The translations under genes and the position numbers were made by a program. Positions 62,474-64,000 of a stretch of DNA of 64,000 nt are shown piece by piece. This DNA comes from Micromonospora luteifusca. GTDB lineage: Bacteria; Actinomycetota; Actinomycetes; Mycobacteriales; Micromonosporaceae. Each line of letters opens with the position of its first letter. Within the stretch, counting starts at the first letter, position 1. The DNA lies in NCBI RefSeq assembly GCF_016907275.1, contig NZ_JAFBBP010000001.1, positions 1,488,001 through 1,552,000 of the forward strand, in the 5' to 3' direction. The notes under the pieces were generated by a model. The model made no database searches, was not told the origin of the DNA, and worked only from the letters and a program-made list of their open reading frames with translations.

Positions 62474-63430
62474 TCACGGCCGGCCGCCGTCGTCCGGCAG
62501 GTGCACCGCCAGCCCGTCCAGCAGACGATCCAGCCCGAACTCGAAGAGCCGGTCCAGGTCGAAGTCGAAGTCGTTGCGCAGAGCCATCCGCAGCAACGGC
62601 GAACCGGCGGCGGCCAGTTCCGCCAGCCGCGACTCCTGAAACTCCATCCACTCGTCGTTGGTCAGGCCGGTCTCGCGCTGCGCCTCGATCTCCGGCTCGA
62701 TCGCCGTCGCCAACCCCCGCCCGAAGCTGAAGAGCGTGAGGTGCACGTAGAGCTGGGTCTCCGAGTCGAGGCCGAGTCCGTCGAGAGCGTGCAGCACCCC
62801 GTCGGTGATCGCCACGGCGTTCGGGGTGAGCTGGGGGCGGGTGATCGACATGGCCGGGGCCAGCCAGGGGTGGCGGCGAAAGAAGCGCCACTCCAACCGG
62901 GCGATCCTCGCCAGGTCGGCCCGCCAGCCCTCCGTGCTCCGCGGCGGCACCTTCTCCTCCCCCAACACCGCGTCGATCATGTGCAGCAGCAGCTCGTCCT
63001 TGCCCGCCACGTACCGGTACAGCGACATCGTGGCGACGCCGAGTTCAGTGGCGACGCGGCGCATGGAGAGCTCGGCCATGCCGTCCGCGTCGGCGACGGC
63101 GATCGCGACGGCGACGATGCGTTCCCGGCTCAGCTCGCCCTCGCCTCCCGGCCGCGCCGCGCCACGGGGCCGTCGGGCGCGTTCCGTCGCCGGGACACCC
63201 GCGGGCTCCGGGGCGCTGGCGACGACGGTACCGACGCCGGAGCGCGCCTCGGTCAGTCCCTGCTGGCGCAGCGCGGCGTGCACCTTCGTGGCGGTGGCGA
63301 TGGCGACGCCCCTCTCCTGGCTGATCCGGCGGGCGGAGGGCACCTGGTCGCCGGGGCGCAGCTCACCGGCGACGATGCGGCGCCGGATCTCCTCGACGAT
63401 GCGCAGGTACGGAGCCTCTGGCCGGCTCAC
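62474..63430 (-). CDS. GntR-type HTH fused to TetR/AcrR regulator
   Basis: 318 residues with two DNA-binding domains. Residues 1-70 form a GntR winged helix (VEEIRRRIVAGELRPGDQVPSARRISQERGVAIATATKVHAAL); residues 100-150 form a TetR helix-turn-helix (IVAVAIAVADADGMAELSMRRVATELGVATMSLYRYVAGKDELLLHMID), followed by a TetR C-terminal ligand domain (LYVHLTLFSFGRGLA). It is divergent from the FAD monooxygenase gene; TACTAGTA palindromes lie between. It probably senses a substrate of that enzyme. Confidence 0.92.
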   Translation of the reverse strand: MSRPEAPYLRIVEEIRRRIVAGELRPGDQVPSARRISQERGVAIATATKVHAALRQQGLTEARSGVGTVVASAPEPAGVPATERARRPRGAARPGGEGELSRERIVAVAIAVADADGMAELSMRRVATELGVATMSLYRYVAGKDELLLHMIDAVLGEEKVPPRSTEGWRADLARIARLEWRFFRRHPWLAPAMSITRPQLTPNAVAITDGVLHALDGLGLDSETQLYVHLTLFSFGRGLATAIEPEIEAQRETGLTNDEWMEFQESRLAELAAAGSPLLRMALRNDFDFDLDRLFEFGLDRLLDGLAVHLPDDGGRP

Positions 63431-63460
63431 CGCGTCACCTCCGCCCGCGCACCGACCTCG

Positions 63461-63472
63461 CGTACTAGTACG
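63461..63472. promoter_or_regulatory. TACTAGTA operator, proximal
   Basis: Perfect 12-bp palindrome CGTACTAGTACG, 30 bases before the start of the fused regulator; repeated in extended form at 63528-63553. Confidence 0.65.
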
Positions 63473-63527
63473 CCGATGTCGGGTATTTCACCTCGGTGGC
63501 CCGGCAGTCGACCGACGCGCAGGTGGA

Positions 63528-63553
63528 CCGTACTAGCAGTAGTACTAGTACGG
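63528..63553. promoter_or_regulatory. Double TACTAGTA operator
   Basis: CCGTACTAG (63528-63536) and CTAGTACGG (63545-63553) form an outer dyad; the inner GTACTAGTAC (63542-63551) is itself palindromic. Confidence 0.65.
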
Positions 63554-63629
63554 CACTGTCCACCAAATGCCTGGCCAGCAGGGGTATTGCCTCGCGTCGA
63601 ACAGCCCGCATAGCGTGTACGCCACATGA

Positions 63630-63642
63630 TGTACACCGTACA
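63630..63642. promoter_or_regulatory. TGTAC-n3-GTACA dyad before the monooxygenase
   Basis: TGTACACCGTACA, 18 bases before the ATG at 63660, with a further GTGTAC at 63615-63620. A possible second regulator site or part of the core promoter. Confidence 0.45.
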
Positions 63643-63659
63643 CGAACGGGGAATTATCG

Positions 63660-64000
63660 ATGATCAACGGAACGGTTCTCATCTCCGGCGCCAGCATCGC
63701 CGGGCCGGCACTGGCGTACTGGCTACGCCGGCACGGCTTCACTCCGACCGTCGTGGAGGTCGCCCCGGCCCTGCGCCCCGGCGGTCAGGCCGTCGACCTG
63801 CGCGGCGCCGGTCGCGAGGTGGTCGAGCGGATGGGGCTGATACCCCGGGTACGCGAGGACCGGGTCGACGAGCGCGGAGTCGCCAACGTCGACGCGAAGG
63901 GCCGCTGGGTGGCCCGGATGCCCGCTGACCTCTTCGGCGGCGAGGGCATCGTGGCCGAGATCGAGATCATGCGGGGCGATCTGACCCGGATCCTCCACGA
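63660..64000 (+). CDS. FAD-dependent monooxygenase (3' truncated by window)
   Basis: Open to the end of the window; 113 residues visible. It begins with the FAD-binding motif VLISGASIAGPALAYWLRRHGF, then VVEVAPALRPGGQAVDLRGAG, typical of TetX/RebC-type aromatic hydroxylases, and EIEIMRGDLTRIL, the segment that follows in this family. The start is the ATG at 63660; no ribosome site is obvious. It is divergent from the GntR-TetR regulator, which is likely its repressor. Confidence 0.85.
   Translation, partial: MINGTVLISGASIAGPALAYWLRRHGFTPTVVEVAPALRPGGQAVDLRGAGREVVERMGLIPRVREDRVDERGVANVDAKGRWVARMPADLFGGEGIVAEIEIMRGDLTRILH

Overview
The window is high-GC actinobacterial DNA, very probably from a Micromonospora or another member of the Micromonosporaceae. 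The support is the GC-rich third codon positions throughout, GTG starts, leaderless promoters, F420-linked enzymes, type I glutamine synthetases with an adenylyltransferase, an ECF42-type sigma factor with its DGPF partner, and a lysine/alanine-rich histone-H1-like protein. I found no rRNA, tRNA, CRISPR array, prophage or insertion sequence. The species name is inference.

The backbone is a conserved actinobacterial block. From memory of the Mycobacterium tuberculosis map, its order parallels Rv2211c-Rv2225: gcvT (1.1 kb), pepA (2.4 kb), the E2 acyltransferase with lipoamide dehydrogenase (4.5-7.9 kb), a TIGR01777 epimerase (12.6 kb), lipB (19.3 kb), lipA (23.5 kb), a DUF4191 membrane protein (26.6 kb), an RDD protein (27.6 kb), glnA1 (28.2 kb), glnE (36-39 kb), glnA2 (44.2 kb) and panB (47.8 kb). 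The block makes and uses protein-bound lipoate (LipB/LipA; E2/E3; GcvT of the glycine cleavage system). It also controls ammonium assimilation: GlnA1 and GlnA2 both have GlnR-like boxes upstream, and GlnE modifies glutamine synthetase. NAD synthetase and the first pantothenate enzyme follow.

Lineage-specific genes are inserted into this backbone. At 8-12.6 kb are an SDR, an LtrA-like membrane protein, a hemerythrin and a MerR/aldo-keto reductase pair. At 13.7-19.1 kb are a frameshifted F420-type oxidoreductase, a secreted PHB-depolymerase-like esterase, a GT-C enzyme and a secreted beta-propeller-like protein. At 20-23.3 kb are an ECF42 sigma pair and a type-2 aspartyl-tRNA synthetase behind a T-box leader. 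At 29.7-36 kb are a PadR/membrane pair, two polyprenol-phosphomannose-type mannosyltransferases and another membrane protein. At 39-44 kb are a glutamine amidotransferase, an S66 peptidase, a streptogramin B lyase with an intact active site, and a WYL regulator.

From 48.8 kb onward the content is mostly accessory: F420 reductase, RNB nuclease, H1-like protein, Nudix hydrolase, a second PadR/membrane pair, GrpB, lipoprotein, GNAT, redoxin plus epoxide hydrolase, a TetR/SDR divergon with twin operators, a lower-GC patch with an HNH nuclease, and finally a GntR-TetR fused regulator divergent from a truncated FAD monooxygenase.

The strongest regulatory discovery is the T-box leader of the aspartyl-tRNA synthetase, whose specifier position reads GAC (Asp). 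Other notable features are a family of long intergenic palindromes with GATCATGAGG-type arms, leaderless -10 motifs 6-8 nt before start codons, and short tandem duplications at gene 3' ends that have altered or copied coding termini.
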